This document shows, in pieces, positions 18,277 to 27,047 of a stretch of DNA of 43,956 nucleotides (position 1 is its first letter; each line of letters starts with the position of its first letter). The position numbers and the translations under genes were made by a program. The notes below the pieces were generated by a model, which saw only the letters and a program-made list of their open reading frames with translations, did no database searches and was not told where the DNA came from. Source of the DNA: Zemynaea arenosa. GTDB taxonomy: Bacteria; Pseudomonadota; Gammaproteobacteria; Burkholderiales; Burkholderiaceae_D. The stretch lies in the NCBI RefSeq assembly GCF_004614185.1, contig NZ_SPVF01000226.1, forward strand, positions 1 through 43,956, read 5' to 3'.

Positions 18277-18755
18277 AGGGCCTCGACCTGGGAGCGGCCG
18301 TCCATCCAGGCGCGCAGGCGGTGGCCGATGTGGCGCGCCAGCGCCAGCGAGATCTTGTAGCCGATCACGGCGTCGGTCTCCATCAGGCCCATGAAGTCGG
18401 CGCGGAAGAACACGGCCATCTCGCACGGCGCGATCGCGCGCGCCTGCGCATTGCGTGGCGAATCGTCCAGCAGGGCCAGGTCGCCGAGGAAGGCGCCCGG
18501 TTCCAGTTCGGCCACCAGCTGCTGCGCGCTGCCCTGGCCGCGCGCGATGGCCACCCGGCCGGACAGGATCAGGTACAGGGCCTGGCCCTCCTCGCCCTCG
18601 TCGAAGATCACTTCGCCCGGCAGGTAATGGCGCTCATGCAGCAATCCGTCCACGATGCGCAGTTCCAGCGGCGTGAGGCTGGAAAACAACGCCGTGTTCT
18701 GTAAACGCTGCATGCGCGGCGAACGCTCCGGTTGTCTCAATAAGCCAAAGATCAC
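18273..18755 (-). CDS. Cyclic-nucleotide-binding (CNBD) single-domain protein
   Basis: The 160-residue protein is essentially one CRP-type nucleotide-binding domain: LQNTALFSSLTPLELRIVDG, YLPGEVIFDEGEEGQALYLILSGRVAI, then LEPGAFLGDLALLDDSPRNAQARA, which is the phosphate-binding cassette (G-x-x-x-G-[DE]-x-A-L-L-x-x-x-x-R-x-A). No helix-turn-helix follows, so it is not a CRP-type DNA-binding regulator. It starts at a GTG preceded by AGGAA. Its stop overlaps the start of the AI-2E family transporter gene, suggesting that it senses cAMP or c-di-GMP and modulates that membrane protein. Confidence 0.87.
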   Translation of the reverse strand: MIFGLLRQPERSPRMQRLQNTALFSSLTPLELRIVDGLLHERHYLPGEVIFDEGEEGQALYLILSGRVAIARGQGSAQQLVAELEPGAFLGDLALLDDSPRNAQARAIAPCEMAVFFRADFMGLMETDAVIGYKISLALARHIGHRLRAWMDGRSQVEAL

Positions 18756-18922
18756 ATCATTTCCTACTGTTCAGGTCAGTTGATTATCCGCCAGAATAGA
18801 CCTGAAGAAATTCTCGGAATGTCTCGGAATTCAATCGGATCGGTCGAAATATCGGTGTAGTATAGTGCCCTTAGGCAATATTCGTGGCCTGTATCATAAG
18901 ATTTCGACGGAAGGGGTGCCCC

Positions 18923-20092
18923 TTGATCGACGTGAAAACCTTCATGCTGGTGATGGCCATCGGCAACATCGCCTTCGCGATGATGATCGCCGGGTACGCC
19001 CGCGGGGGCGAAGAGAATCCGGCCATGCGGGTGTGGATGTGGGCCAAGCTGGTGCAGGGCCTGGCGAACGGTCTCGGCTGGCTGCGGCCGGACTTGAATT
19101 CCTGGATCGTCGATGCCGCCGCGAATACCGCGCTGATCGGCGGGTTCGCGCTGGAGACTGGCGCCTACTCGACCTTCCTCGGCGCGCAGCGCTGGAAGCG
19201 GGTGGTGGTGCCGCTGGCGCTGATCTGCGTGCTGCTGATGCACAGCGCGCGCTTCGGCGGCGTGGGCGCCGGCGGGCTGATCGCGATGATGTCGACCTTC
19301 ATGGCGGTGTTCTCCGCCAGGATGGCCTGGCTGCTGCTGGCGCCGCGTGCCGACAAGACCCTGCTGCAGCGCCTGGTCGGTCTGAACAACCTGCTGTTCA
19401 CGCTGGTCATGGCGATGCGCGCCTACACGGGCGCGGTGCACAGCTCGATCGGCGTGTTCACGCCCGGGGTGCTGTCCACGGTGACTTTCCTGGTTGGCTA
19501 CACGCTGCTGATCGTGAACGGGTTCGGCTTCCTGCTGATGTGCAAGCAGCAGGACGACCGCAAGATGCGCGCGCTGGCCACCACGGACAGCTTGACCGGG
19601 CTGGTGAATCGGCGCGCCTTTTTCGAGCGCACCGAAAATGCGCGCATGCTGTCGGCCCGGCTGCGCAAGCCGGTGGCGCTGATGATGCTGGACATCGACC
19701 ACTTCAAGCGCCTCAACGACCGCTTCGGCCACGCCACCGGGGACGAGGCGCTGTGCCTGTTCGCCCGCACCGCGCTGGCGACCCTGCGCGAGCACGACAT
19801 CATGGGGCGGCTGGGCGGCGAGGAGTTCGCGCTGGTGATGCCGGGGACGACGCTGTCCGGCGCGCTGCACGCGGCCGAGCGCCTGCGCAACGAAGTGTCG
19901 GAGGCACCACTGCTCACCGATGGCAACAATTACAAGCTCACGGTCAGCATCGGCGTGGTGATGATCGACCCGAACGAGCACATCAACGCCGCCCTGGCGC
20001 GCGCCGACGCCGCCCTCTACGCCGCCAAGTCCGCTGGCCGCAACCGGGTCGAATGCGGCGACGCCATCAGCGCGAGCGCCGACGTGGCCTGA
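18923..20092 (+). CDS. Membrane-anchored diguanylate cyclase (GGEEF)
   Basis: The N-terminal 185 residues hold about six membrane helices; the C-terminal half is a GGDEF domain starting at ALATTDSLTGLVNRRAFFERT. The active-site loop is GGEEF (residues 298-302) and the inhibitory site REHD lies five residues before it, so the enzyme should be active and product-inhibited. DIDHFKRLNDRFGHATGDEAL supplies the metal-binding Asp. The start is uncertain: a TTG at 18923 has AAGGGG seven bases upstream; a GTG at 18884 and a GTG at 18932 are alternatives. It is divergent from the CNBD gene. It probably makes c-di-GMP in response to a membrane-sensed signal. Confidence 0.88.
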   Translation: MIDVKTFMLVMAIGNIAFAMMIAGYARGGEENPAMRVWMWAKLVQGLANGLGWLRPDLNSWIVDAAANTALIGGFALETGAYSTFLGAQRWKRVVVPLALICVLLMHSARFGGVGAGGLIAMMSTFMAVFSARMAWLLLAPRADKTLLQRLVGLNNLLFTLVMAMRAYTGAVHSSIGVFTPGVLSTVTFLVGYTLLIVNGFGFLLMCKQQDDRKMRALATTDSLTGLVNRRAFFERTENARMLSARLRKPVALMMLDIDHFKRLNDRFGHATGDEALCLFARTALATLREHDIMGRLGGEEFALVMPGTTLSGALHAAERLRNEVSEAPLLTDGNNYKLTVSIGVVMIDPNEHINAALARADAALYAAKSAGRNRVECGDAISASADVA

Positions 20093-20179
20093 CGCACGTC
20101 GGGCGGGCCGGCGCCATTTCAGCGGAACGGCGCCGCATGGTCTAGATTGTCTTCATGATTCCTCATCATGGAGGCAAAC

Positions 20180-20824
20180 ATGTCCACGCTTCACATTCCG
20201 GCGCTGGCCGCCGCAGCCCTGCTTGCTCTCGTGCCCGCGCGCGCCAGCGAGATCGAGGTCACCACCGCCTACTCAACCGCCCCTGCGCAGCCCACGGCCC
20301 AGGCCTACCTTGCCGTGGTCAACGTGGCCGCGCAGACGCCGCATGCCGGGTACGGTACCACCACCATTGCGCTGTACGACAACGTCAGCAATCACGGGCT
20401 GTTCGGCGGGCCGGTCACGGACATCGGATTCAAGTCGGTGATCGATTTCGTGGTGGCGCCGGACAAGGCCGGCGATTGGGCCTTCCGGGCGGGCGTCGAT
20501 TTCGGCCGCGGCGGCGCCATGCTGCTCGATGGCGCCGTGCTCGACTTCAACGCGTCAAACGTCTGGTGGGGTGGCTCCTACGCGGACCTCGGCAGCTACC
20601 TGCACGGCCTGGCGACGGTGGAATCCGGCGCGCATCAACTGGTGCTGGTGGGACTGGAGGAGTGCTGTGACGGCGGGCAGCAGGCGCAGTTCAGCGTGGC
20701 TGGCGGGCCCTACCAGACCTTCGGCAGCGCCGATGGCTTGTCGCCCGTGCCCGAGCCGGCGGCGTATGCGATGCTGCTGGCGGGATTGGCAGGATTGGCT
20801 GCGCGGGCGCGGCACCGGCGCTAG
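20180..20824 (+). CDS. PEP-CTERM sorted exported protein
   Basis: The ATG at 20180 follows GGAGG by five bases and starts a signal peptide (MSTLHIPALAAAALLALVPARASE). The 214-residue protein ends with SPVPEPAAYAMLLAGLAGLAARARHRR: the V-P-E-P motif, a short hydrophobic helix and a basic tail that define PEP-CTERM substrates of exosortase. The middle is a beta-rich domain with GGPVTDIGFKSVIDF and LVLVGLEECCDGGQ. Exosortase would cleave the tail and attach the protein to an extracellular polysaccharide or the outer surface. No exosortase gene lies in this window. Confidence 0.9.
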   Translation: MSTLHIPALAAAALLALVPARASEIEVTTAYSTAPAQPTAQAYLAVVNVAAQTPHAGYGTTTIALYDNVSNHGLFGGPVTDIGFKSVIDFVVAPDKAGDWAFRAGVDFGRGGAMLLDGAVLDFNASNVWWGGSYADLGSYLHGLATVESGAHQLVLVGLEECCDGGQQAQFSVAGGPYQTFGSADGLSPVPEPAAYAMLLAGLAGLAARARHRR

Positions 20825-20843
20825 CGTGCGGCAGCGCAAATGA

Positions 20844-20873
20844 AAAAGGCCCGACGCGAACGTCGGGCCTTTC
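20844..20873. terminator. Bidirectional terminator between the PEP-CTERM gene and the tRNA genes
   Basis: AAAGGCCCGACG and CGTCGGGCCTTT pair across CGAA. The rightward T-run is short (CCTTTCT), while the leftward strand ends in CCTTTTTC, so it should stop the tRNA transcript best. Confidence 0.85.
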
Positions 20874-20878
20874 TGTGT

Positions 20879-20955
20879 TGGCGGAGCGGACGGGGCTCGA
20901 ACCCGCGACCCCCGGCGTGACAGGCCGGTATTCTAACCAACTGAACTACCGCTCC
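20879..20955 (-). tRNA. tRNA-Asp(GTC)
   Basis: The leftward strand folds as a cloverleaf with acceptor GGAGCGG paired to CCGCTCC, discriminator G and an encoded CCA. The anticodon loop is CTGTCAC, giving GTC for aspartate. The T-loop reads GGTTCGAGCC. It is transcribed with the upstream tRNA-Val. Confidence 0.96.
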
Positions 20956-20991
20956 TAAACTGCGAAACCGGTATCGATGAAACAGGGATGC

Positions 20992-21067
20992 TGGTGGGTG
21001 CTGAGAGGCTCGAACTCCCGACCTACGCCTTGTAAGGGCGCCGCTCTACCAACTGAGCTAAGCACCC
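20992..21067 (-). tRNA. tRNA-Val(TAC)
   Basis: The acceptor GGGTGCT pairs with AGCACCC, followed by discriminator A and encoded CCA. The anticodon loop CTTACAA gives TAC, which reads GTA valine codons. The D-loop AGCTCAGTTGGTAGAGC and T-loop GAGTTCGAGCC are standard. The tRNA-Asp gene follows after 36 bases. Confidence 0.96.
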
Positions 21068-21213
21068 GCTTGGCCCTGCATTCATCCGCGATGCTGTTGC
21101 TTCATCGCGAAGAGGCCGAATCATAAACAATCCCTTCCGGTTGCGCAAGTGCTTTTCGAAAAATCGTGCGCGCTGAACCGGACGCGCTGGCGCGGCAGTA
21201 TGATCGGAACATC

Positions 21214-22509
21214 ATGCCCACGGAGCCGCCGATGCCCGCTGTGCCACCCCTGCCGCTACCCCCGCGCGAGCTGCTGCAGCACCTGTTCGAGACTGCCGTC
21301 GCGGCGGTCGATCCGCTGCGCATCATCGGCCCCCATTTGCCGCCCCGGCCGCGCGGGCGCATCGTCGTGATCGGCGCCGGCAAGGCCTCGGCCCGCATGG
21401 CGCAGGGCGTGGAACAGCATTACGGCAGCGGCGTGGAAGGCCTGGTCGTCACCCGCTACGGCCATGGCGCGCCTACCCGGCAGATCGAGATCATCGAAGC
21501 GGGCCACCCGGTGCCGGACGAAGCCAGCGAAACGGCGGCCCACCGCATCCTCGACACGGTGCGCGGCCTGACGGAAGACGACCTGGTGCTGTGCCTGATG
21601 TCCGGCGGCGGCTCGGCCCTGCTGTCGTTGCCGGCGCCCGGCCTGTCCGTCACCGAGAAGCGCGCCATCCACAAGCAGCTGCTGCGCTGCGGCGCGCCGA
21701 TTGCGGACATGAACTGTGTGCGCCGCCACCTGTCAGCGGTGAAGGGTGGGCGGCTGGCGCTGGCCTGCCACCCGGCCCGCGTGGTGACCCTGGTGGTCTC
21801 GGACGTGCCGGGCGACGACCCGGCCGTGGTCGCCTCCGGCCCCACGCTGCCCGACGGCAGCACGGCCGCCGCGGCGCGCGCCATCCTGGCCCGCTATGCA
21901 ATTCCCGTCTCGCCCGCCGTGGAGGCGGTACTCGCCGACCCCACGCTGGCGGCACCGAATTCGGACGATGCGCGCCTGGCGCGCAACAGCGTCACCGTGA
22001 TCGCCAGCGCGCAGGCCGCCCTCGATGCCGCCGCCGCCGCCGCGCGCGAGGCGGGCTACACCCCGCTGATCCTCTCTAACAGCCTGGAAGGCGAGGCGCG
22101 CGAAGTGGCCCTGGTCCACGCGGGCATCGCGCGCCAGGTGCGCCAGCACGGCCAGCCACTCGCCGCACCCTGCGTGATCCTGTCCGGCGGCGAAACCACG
22201 GTCACGGTGCGCGGCACCGGCCGGGGCGGGCGCAATGCGGAGTTCCTGCTGGCGCTCGCCAGCGCGCTCGATGGCGCACCCGGCGTGCACGCCATCGCCT
22301 GCGATACCGACGGCATCGATGGCACCGAGGATAATGCGGGCGCCCTGATCGACCCCGGCACCCTGGTCCGCTCGCGCTTCGACGCACGCGAGCTGCTGGC
22401 CAATAACGACGGCTATTCCTTCTTCGCCGCGCTCGACGACCTCGTCATCACCGGCCCCACCCGCACCAACGTCAACGACTTTCGCGCGATCCTCATCGAC
22501 CGCGCCTGA
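21214..22509 (+). CDS. Glycerate 2-kinase, MOFRL family (GckA/TtuD type)
   Basis: The protein (431 residues from the ATG at 21214; an ATG at 21232 with GGAG upstream is also possible) shows the two-domain MOFRL kinase pattern: RIVVIGAGKASARMAQGVE, GHPVPDEASE, LCLMSGGGSALLSLPAPG (nucleotide-binding Gly-rich loop), LSAVKGGRLA, VSDVPGDDPAVVASGPT, and in the C-terminal MOFRL domain CVILSGGETTVTVRGTGRGG with RNAEFLLALA and DTDGIDGTEDNAGA. These enzymes phosphorylate D-glycerate to 2-phosphoglycerate. The older name hydroxypyruvate reductase (TtuD) is a mis-annotation seen in databases. It is divergent from the tRNA genes and lies before the TonB-dependent receptor. Confidence 0.9.
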   Translation: MPTEPPMPAVPPLPLPPRELLQHLFETAVAAVDPLRIIGPHLPPRPRGRIVVIGAGKASARMAQGVEQHYGSGVEGLVVTRYGHGAPTRQIEIIEAGHPVPDEASETAAHRILDTVRGLTEDDLVLCLMSGGGSALLSLPAPGLSVTEKRAIHKQLLRCGAPIADMNCVRRHLSAVKGGRLALACHPARVVTLVVSDVPGDDPAVVASGPTLPDGSTAAAARAILARYAIPVSPAVEAVLADPTLAAPNSDDARLARNSVTVIASAQAALDAAAAAAREAGYTPLILSNSLEGEAREVALVHAGIARQVRQHGQPLAAPCVILSGGETTVTVRGTGRGGRNAEFLLALASALDGAPGVHAIACDTDGIDGTEDNAGALIDPGTLVRSRFDARELLANNDGYSFFAALDDLVITGPTRTNVNDFRAILIDRA

Positions 22510-22542
22510 GCCCGCGGGCGCAGGCTCATATGCACATCTGCG

Positions 22543-22570
22543 GCCAAAACGCTGGCTTTGGCAGCCAAAA
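22543..22570 (+). promoter_or_regulatory. Inverted and direct GCCAAA repeats upstream of a TonB-dependent receptor
   Basis: GCCAAA (22543-22548), TTTGGC (22557-22562) and GCCAAA (22564-22569) form an inverted pair plus a direct third copy. A TTGACA at 22589-22594 follows but has no matching -10 at 16-18 bp. This could be an operator for the receptor gene; unproven. Confidence 0.35.
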
Positions 22571-22730
22571 CTGTTGTTTGTTATCCCCTTGACAGTGGTT
22601 TGTCTTGCAATCGCCCGCTGCGCCGCACAAAATACCGGCCTTACAAAACAACAACAACCGTAGGGATCCCCTCGGCGACGAGTTAGCGGAGACAGCCCCG
22701 CAAGATCACTCACTTGTAAGGAATACACAC

Positions 22731-24908
22731 ATGCTCAAGAAGTCCCCGTTGCTGGTCGCCCTGTCGGCCGCACTGCCGATGACGACCGTGTTCGCCCAGT
22801 CGACCGAAGCGCCGGTGCTGCAGTCCGTCACCGTGACCGCCCAGCGCCGCACCGAAAACATCAAGGAAGTGCCGGTGTCCGTCAGCATCCTGAACGTCGA
22901 GAAGCTGGACGTGCTGAACTCCTCCGGCCAGGACATCCGCGTGCTGGCCGGTAAGGTGCCGAGCCTGAACATCGAGTCGTCCAACGGCCGCGTGTTCCCG
23001 CGTTTCTACATCCGCGGCTACGGCAACACCGACTTCAACGCCTTCGCGTCCCAGCCCGTGTCGCTGATCTATGACGACGTGGTGCAGGAGAACCCGATCC
23101 TGAAGGGCTACCCGATGTTCGACCTGGCCGGCGTGGAAGTGCTGCGCGGCCCGCAGGGCACCCTGTTCGGCCGCAACACCCCGGCCGGCGTGGTCAAGTT
23201 CGACTCGGCCAAGCCCAAGCTCGGCAAGACCGAAGGCTACGCGAACGCGTCGTGGGCGACTTTTAACACCACCAACCTGGAAGCTGCCGCCAACGTGCCG
23301 CTGTCCAGCGAGTGGGCCCTGCGCGCGTCGATGCTGCGCCAGCACCGCGACAACTGGGTGAACAACACCTTCACCCACGAGAACGACGCGCTGGAAGGCT
23401 ACAACGAGCATGCCGAGCGCGTGCAGATGCTGTACCAGCCGAACGCGCAGTTCAACGCGCTGTTCAACGTGCATCAGCGCACCACCACCGGCAGCGCGCG
23501 CCTGTTCCGCGCCAACATCATCCAGAAGGGCAGCAACGAGCTGGTGCCGGGCTTCGATGAAGAGAACATCAGCACCAACGGCCGCAACTACCAGCACCTG
23601 AAGACCAATGGCGCCAACCTGCGCCTGTCGTACGACCTCGGCGAGTACAAGCTGTACTCGATCACCGGCTGGGAACACGTGATCGACTACTACAGCCGCG
23701 GCGACATCGACGGCGGCTACGTGGGCGGCCCGGGCTTCGTGCCGTTCCAGGTGGAGAGCGCGGCCGGCATGCCGAACCTCGGCCAGCTGTCGCAGGAATT
23801 CCGCGTCGAGTCCAAGCAGAGCGGTCCGCTGAACTGGCAGGCCGGCCTGTACTACTTCGACGAAGACGGCACCGCCTCGACCAACGCCTACAACAGCGAC
23901 ACCGGCGGCCAGACCACCCACCTGCAGAGCAACCAGAAGAACAAGGCCTGGGCCGTGTTCGGTTCGGTGAACTACAACGTGAGCGAAGCGCTGACCGTGC
24001 GCGGCGGCCTGCGCTACACCAACGACAAGAAGGACTTCCGCACCACCGAGCGCGTGAACGTGGTCCAGACCGGTCCGGATTCAGTCAGCACCAGCGCCTC
24101 CAAGGTCAACTGGGACCTGTCCGCCACCTGGCGCCTGAACCCGAACGTGAACGCGTTCGGCCGCATCGCCACCGGCTTCCGTGCCCCGTCCATCGCCGCC
24201 GCCTCGGCCAGCGTGCCGATCACCGTGGCCGATTCCGAGACCATCGTGTCGTACGAAGCCGGCGTGAAGGCCGACCTGTTCGACAAGCGCGCGCGCGCCT
24301 CGGTCAGCCTGTACGACTACCAGGTCAAGAACCAGCAGCTGACCGTGGTCGGCGGTAACTCCAACGTCACCAAGCTGATCAACGCAGCCAAGACCGATGG
24401 CCGCGGCGTCGAGTTCGACTTCGACGGCTACCTGATGCCGGCCCTGCGCGTGTCGTTCGGCGGTTCGTACAACTTCACCGAGATCAAGGATCCGTCCCTG
24501 TCGGTGAACAAGTGCGGCCAGTGCACCATCACCGACCCGATCAACGCGGCCGGCCGCGTCGAGATCAACGGCAACCCGCTGCCGCAGGCGCCCAAGTACT
24601 CGCTGAACGCGACCGCCAAGTACACCTGGCCAGTGGCCGACGGCCAAGCCTTCGTGTACACCGACTGGTCCTACCGCAGCAAGGTCAACTTCTTCCTGTA
24701 TGAAGCCGCCGAGTTCGTAGGCAAGCCGCTGACCGAAGGCGGCATCCGCGTCGGGTACACCTGGCACGACGGTAACTACGAAGCCGCCGTCTACGGCCGC
24801 AACATCACCAACCAGATCCGTGCCACCGGCGCGATCGACTTCAACAACCTGACCGGCTTCGTCAATGAGCCGCGTATCTGGGGCGTGCAGTTCAAGGCAT
24901 CGTTCTAA
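22731..24908 (+). CDS. TonB-dependent outer-membrane receptor
   Basis: The ATG at 22731, nine bases after AAGGA, starts a signal peptide (MLKKSPLLVALSAALPMTTVFAQS). The mature N-terminus has VTVTAQRRTENIKEVPVSVS, an opening typical of receptors in the FecA/FyuA-like broad class, and then the plug with VPSLNIESSNGR, RGYGNTDFN and VEVLRGPQGTLFGRNTPAGVVKF. The rest is a 22-strand barrel ending in an aromatic residue (FKASF), the outer-membrane insertion signal. The 725-residue length is normal. A single Cys pair (CGQC) lies in a barrel loop. The substrate cannot be told. It is followed by a terminator. Confidence 0.92.
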   Translation: MLKKSPLLVALSAALPMTTVFAQSTEAPVLQSVTVTAQRRTENIKEVPVSVSILNVEKLDVLNSSGQDIRVLAGKVPSLNIESSNGRVFPRFYIRGYGNTDFNAFASQPVSLIYDDVVQENPILKGYPMFDLAGVEVLRGPQGTLFGRNTPAGVVKFDSAKPKLGKTEGYANASWATFNTTNLEAAANVPLSSEWALRASMLRQHRDNWVNNTFTHENDALEGYNEHAERVQMLYQPNAQFNALFNVHQRTTTGSARLFRANIIQKGSNELVPGFDEENISTNGRNYQHLKTNGANLRLSYDLGEYKLYSITGWEHVIDYYSRGDIDGGYVGGPGFVPFQVESAAGMPNLGQLSQEFRVESKQSGPLNWQAGLYYFDEDGTASTNAYNSDTGGQTTHLQSNQKNKAWAVFGSVNYNVSEALTVRGGLRYTNDKKDFRTTERVNVVQTGPDSVSTSASKVNWDLSATWRLNPNVNAFGRIATGFRAPSIAAASASVPITVADSETIVSYEAGVKADLFDKRARASVSLYDYQVKNQQLTVVGGNSNVTKLINAAKTDGRGVEFDFDGYLMPALRVSFGGSYNFTEIKDPSLSVNKCGQCTITDPINAAGRVEINGNPLPQAPKYSLNATAKYTWPVADGQAFVYTDWSYRSKVNFFLYEAAEFVGKPLTEGGIRVGYTWHDGNYEAAVYGRNITNQIRATGAIDFNNLTGFVNEPRIWGVQFKASF

Positions 24909-24925
24909 GCCTTGCCTGCATGACG

Positions 24926-24953
24926 AAAGGGCTGCTGCGGCAGCCCTTTTTTA
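24926..24953 (+). terminator. Rho-independent terminator after the TonB-dependent receptor
   Basis: AAAGGGCTGC and GCAGCCCTTT pair across TGCG and are followed by a T-run. The SOS box of dinB lies only 26 bases beyond. Confidence 0.9.
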
Positions 24954-24978
24954 TTGTCGGGACGGTTCTTTTGCGCGA

Positions 24979-24998
24979 TACTGTATGGAATCACAGTA
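24979..24998 (+). promoter_or_regulatory. LexA (SOS) box in front of dinB
   Basis: TACTGT-N8-ACAGTA is a perfect inverted repeat that fits the proteobacterial LexA consensus CTGT-N8-ACAG with two additional matching bases on each side. It lies immediately before the dinB coding region, 14 bases upstream of the proposed TTG start. Confidence 0.88.
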
Positions 24999-25012
24999 CT
25001 CCGTTCGCCCGC

Positions 25013-26086
25013 TTGCAACCGCCCGTCCGAAAAATCATCCATTGCGACTGCGACTGCTTCTACGCGTCGGTCGAGATGCGCGACGACCCCAGCCTGCGCG
25101 GCAAGCCGCTGGCCGTGGGCGGCCGGGCCGACCAGCGCGGCGTGGTCGCAACCTGCAATTACGAGGCGCGCAGGTTTGGCATCCATTCGGCGATGGCGAC
25201 GGCGCAGGCGCTCAAGCTGTGTCCGCACCTGATCGTGATTCCGCCGAACATGGAGAAGTACCGGATCGCCTCGCGCCAGATCATGGACATCTACCAGACC
25301 TACACCGAGCTGGTGGAGCCGCTGTCCCTGGACGAGGCCTATCTCGACGTCACCGCCTCCACCCAGTGCAAGGGCAGCGCGACCCTGATCGCGCAGGAGA
25401 TCCGGGCGCGCATTTTCGAGACCGTCGGCATTACCGCCTCGGCGGGCGTGGCGCCCAACAAGTTCGTGGCCAAGATTGCCAGCGACTGGAACAAGCCGGA
25501 CGGGCTGTGCCTGGTGCGGCCGGAGGAGGTCGATGATTTCGTCGCCGCGCTGCCGGTGAAGAAGCTGCACGGCGTCGGCAAGGTGACCGCCGCCAAGCTG
25601 AACAAGCTGGGCGCGGAGACCTGTGGCGACTTGCGCAGCTGGACGCTGCAGGAGCTGCAGCACCACTTCGGCAGCTTCGGCGCGCGGCTGCACGACCTCT
25701 GCCGCGGGATCGACGTCCGCGAGGTGTCCAACGCGCGCGAGCGCAAGTCGATCAGCACCGAGGAGACCTACACGCCGGATATCCCCGACCTGGCCGGCTG
25801 CCTGGCGCTGGTGCCGGAACTGTGGGAGAGCCTGTCCGGCCGCATCAAGCGTTGCGGGGCCGAGGGGCAGATTGAAAAGCTGTACGTCAAGATCCGCTTC
25901 GCCGACTTCCACCGCACGACCGCCGAGTGCGTCGGCTCCGTGCCCGACATCGATACCTTCCGCCGCCTGATGGACACCGCCTGGCACCGCTCGCCCCAGC
26001 CGGTGCGCCTGCTGGGCCTCGGCGTGCGGTTGGGTGAAACAAACAGCTCCGATCAACTCAGTCTTTTTACCGACCAGGCCGTGTAA
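25013..26086 (+). CDS. dinB: DNA polymerase IV (translesion, Y family)
   Basis: The 357-residue protein has the Y-family catalytic signatures: [20 protein letters not shown] (metal-binding Asp and steric gate region) and [10 protein letters not shown] (catalytic Asp-Glu, about residues 104-112), then the thumb with [23 protein letters not shown] and a little-finger domain. The C-terminal QLSLFTD is a beta-clamp binding motif (QxxLF). Start choice: earlier in-frame codons lie in the terminator and LexA box, so the TTG at 25013 is the most reasonable, although no ribosome-binding site is evident. Error-prone synthesis past lesions during SOS. rdgC follows. Confidence 0.93.
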   Translation: MQPPVRKIIHCDCDCFYASVEMRDDPSLRGKPLAVGGRADQRGVVATCNYEARRFGIHSAMATAQALKLCPHLIVIPPNMEKYRIASRQIMDIYQTYTELVEPLSLDEAYLDVTASTQCKGSATLIAQEIRARIFETVGITASAGVAPNKFVAKIASDWNKPDGLCLVRPEEVDDFVAALPVKKLHGVGKVTAAKLNKLGAETCGDLRSWTLQELQHHFGSFGARLHDLCRGIDVREVSNARERKSISTEETYTPDIPDLAGCLALVPELWESLSGRIKRCGAEGQIEKLYVKIRFADFHRTTAECVGSVPDIDTFRRLMDTAWHRSPQPVRLLGLGVRLGETNSSDQLSLFTDQAV

Positions 26087-26133
26087 AATGGCGGGTTCCT
26101 CCAGACCGTCCGCATCATCCGGAAAGCAAACAC

Positions 26134-27030
26134 ATGTGGTTCAAGAATCTCCAGATCTACCGTCTCCCCGCTCCTTGGAATTTCTCTGCCGAACAACTTG
26201 AAGACGCCCTGAAGGGCTTTGGCTTCGCGCCCGCCAGCAGCAATGAGCTGATGCGCCAGGGCTGGGACTCGCCGCGCGGCAACGGCAAGCTCGTGCACGA
26301 AGTGAACAAGCAGATGCTGATCGTGCTCGGCACCGAAAAGAAGCTGCTGCCGAACTCGGTCATCAACCAGGTCGCCAAGGCCAAAGCCGCCGAGCTGGAA
26401 GAGCAGCAGGGTTTCCCGCCGGGGAAAAAAGCGATGAAAGAACTGAAAGAGCGGGTGGCCGACGAGCTGCTGCCACGCGCGTTCTCGATCCGCTCCAACA
26501 CCTTCTGCTGGATCGACCCGGTCAATGGCTGGCTGGTGGTCGACGCGGCCAGCCCGTCCAAGGCGGACGACGTGATCAAGCACCTGCTCAAGGCCGTGGA
26601 CAAGATGCCGCTGTCCAGCCTGCGCGTGCAGCGCTCGCCGGTGGCCGTGATGACCGCCTGGCTGGAAATGGACGAAGCCCCGTACGGCTTCACCGTGGAC
26701 CAGGACACCGAGCTGCGCGCGACCGGCGAGTCGAAGGCCGCCGTGCGCTATGTTAAGCACACCCTGGAGCCGGATGACATCCGCCGCCACATCGCCGCCG
26801 GCAAGCAGTGCACGCGCCTGGCGATGACCTGGAACGACAAGGTGTCCTTCGTGCTGACCGAGCAGCTGGCCATCAAGGGCATCAAGCCGCTGGATGTGCT
26901 GAAGGAAAACGATGCCGTGACCCGCGACGATGCGGAGCGTTTCGACAACGACATGCTGCTGATGACGGGCGAACTGTCCCAGCTGATGAAGGACATCGTC
27001 GAGGCCCTCGGCGGCGAAGCCGAGGCCTGA
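26134..27030 (+). CDS. rdgC: Recombination-associated protein RdgC
   Basis: The 298-residue protein begins [26 protein letters not shown], matching the RdgC start (M-W-F-K-N-L), and continues with [28 protein letters not shown] and [23 protein letters not shown]. RdgC forms a ring-shaped dimer that binds double-stranded DNA and restrains RecA filament formation. It follows dinB after 47 bases, which fits a shared DNA-repair neighbourhood. A TAAAAT at 26084 may be a -10 element of its own promoter. Length is normal for the family. Confidence 0.94.
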   Translation: MWFKNLQIYRLPAPWNFSAEQLEDALKGFGFAPASSNELMRQGWDSPRGNGKLVHEVNKQMLIVLGTEKKLLPNSVINQVAKAKAAELEEQQGFPPGKKAMKELKERVADELLPRAFSIRSNTFCWIDPVNGWLVVDAASPSKADDVIKHLLKAVDKMPLSSLRVQRSPVAVMTAWLEMDEAPYGFTVDQDTELRATGESKAAVRYVKHTLEPDDIRRHIAAGKQCTRLAMTWNDKVSFVLTEQLAIKGIKPLDVLKENDAVTRDDAERFDNDMLLMTGELSQLMKDIVEALGGEAEA

Positions 27031-27047
27031 CCCCGCCGTGCGGCAAG

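Noticed and set aside
22589-22617. TTGACA as a sigma-70 promoter for the TonB-dependent receptor
   Set aside because: No acceptable -10 hexamer lies 16 to 18 bases downstream (sequence is GC-rich there).
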